From the NCBI GenBank assembly GCA_903929355.1, contig CAIYUN010000003.1, positions 62,001 through 126,000 on the forward strand: 64,000 nt of DNA, read 5' to 3'. The position numbers and the translations under genes were made by a program. Below, in pieces: positions 63,553 through 64,000 of the stretch. Source of the stretch: an uncultured Opitutaceae bacterium (GTDB taxonomy: Bacteria > Verrucomicrobiota > Verrucomicrobiia > Opitutales > Opitutaceae). Within the stretch, counting starts at the first letter, position 1. The number at the start of each line of letters is the position of its first letter. Below the pieces are notes generated by a model. It was not told the origin of the DNA, made no database searches, and saw only the letters and a list, made by a program, of their open reading frames with translations.

Positions 63553-63924
63553 TCAGGCGGTGACGAGCTCCCTGGGAGTGATTTCCCCGCGGGCTATGGG
63601 TGTCTCCTGGGCCCCAAGGGCGGGCGAGGGCATGATGTCGGTCACGTTTCCGGCCGCAGTGTCCCACGCAAAACCGAGGGCGCCGCTGAAGAATGAGCGG
63701 GTGGTGATGACTTCGCCATCGACGCCGTGCCAGCTCGCATACAGGTTGTGCTCGCCGTCGGCCAGCAGGCAGCCGCGGAGGGTGAGGGTCAGACCGAGCG
63801 TCGGGTGGCTGAAGCAGGCGGTCCCGGCGTGATAGTTGACGCGTCGGCACCAACCCGAGGCGATTTCGGGACGCCGCACACGGAGCTGGTTTTCGACCAA
63901 GGAGAGAAAGGAAAGCAGGCGCAT
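63553..63924 (-). CDS. Small hypothetical protein upstream of cheX
   Basis: This 123-residue protein has no domain that I recognise. It starts RLLSFLSLVENQLRVRRPEI, and its body is beta-rich (TLGLTLTLRGCLLADGEHNL, YASWHGVDGEVITTRSFFSG), with an acidic/polar end. There is no signal peptide. It is the first gene of the cheX-regulator group and is preceded by a sigma-28-like promoter. A chemotaxis role is inferred only from that position. Confidence 0.6.
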   Translation of the reverse strand: MRLLSFLSLVENQLRVRRPEIASGWCRRVNYHAGTACFSHPTLGLTLTLRGCLLADGEHNLYASWHGVDGEVITTRSFFSGALGFAWDTAAGNVTDIMPSPALGAQETPIARGEITPRELVTA

Positions 63925-63952
63925 GGGAAAAAGGGTGCTTGAATCACAGTGC

Positions 63953-63980
63953 CTATCGGCTCGCATCCGGACAAAGTTAA
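63953..63980 (-). promoter_or_regulatory. Sigma-28-like promoter of the hypothetical/cheX/regulator operon
   Basis: The minus strand reads TTAACTTT-N12-GCCGATAG, matching the FliA consensus at 6 of 8 (-35) and 7 of 8 (-10) positions, with the spacer one base longer than optimum. The start codon is 29 bp downstream. Confidence 0.55.
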
Positions 63981-64000
63981 GGGCCGGACGGGCGAAAAAT

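Overview
The window is high-GC bacterial chromosome with dense, mostly minus-strand coding. Several traits suggest Verrucomicrobiota, most likely an Opitutaceae-like member: few recognisable Shine-Dalgarno sites, frequent GTG starts, many interspersed palindromic intergenic repeats, a GxxExxY gene, a CcsA/ResB cytochrome c assembly pair and a long single flagellar operon. The taxonomic call is inference; there is no rRNA here to confirm it.

Layout. 1-16.8 kb holds metabolic and housekeeping genes: a partial STAS protein, aconitase, a peroxiredoxin, a class I aminotransferase, DNA polymerase IV, L-rhamnose isomerase, a LysR regulator, leuC-leuD, a lipid kinase, miaA, a metallophosphoesterase, a YhcH-type protein, rlmJ, a small heat-shock protein and a MazG-like pyrophosphohydrolase. 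16.9-19.0 kb carries small secreted or envelope genes, including a PagL-type lipid A deacylase.

19.2-33.8 kb is one continuous minus-strand flagellar operon, in transcription order flgB flgC fliE fliF fliG fliH fliI fliJ, a MotE-like gene, fliK flgD flgE fliL fliM fliN fliO fliP fliQ fliR. It encodes basal body, switch, export apparatus and hook assembly, but not flhA, flhB or flagellin. A near-consensus sigma-54 element lies at the flgB start. A sigma-28-type element drives the divergent response regulator at 34.07 kb. Two more elements with the same sigma-28-like -10 lie upstream of a Pro-rich/TPR/FlgN-like/hybrid-kinase operon (39.7-35.4 kb) and of a cheX/response-regulator operon (63.9-61.7 kb). 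Together these suggest a shared motility regulon, including a response regulator with a degenerate HD-GYP domain and one with a REC-REC-STAS architecture.

39.8-49.3 kb contains a VOC protein, tRNA-Val(GAC), the translation/RNA operon nusA-infB-rbfA-nrnA-truB-ribF (with a terminator-like hairpin in the nusA leader and another on the infB stop codon) and a DUF2851 gene. 49.5-61.6 kb holds hisA, an M42 peptidase, a secreted jelly-roll-like protein bracketed by two palindromic repeats, an HTH-MBL fusion, pyrE, a lipoprotein gene broken by an in-frame stop, argA, and ccsA/resB separated by a GxxExxY nuclease-like gene lying between inverted repeats. It ends with a lipoprotein made of two near-identical domains and a phasin-like gene.

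The most distinctive observations are the inferred sigma-54/sigma-28 motility regulon, the repeat-flanked GxxExxY cassette between the two cytochrome c assembly genes, a frameshift in cheX, and possible transcription attenuators ahead of nusA and hsp20.
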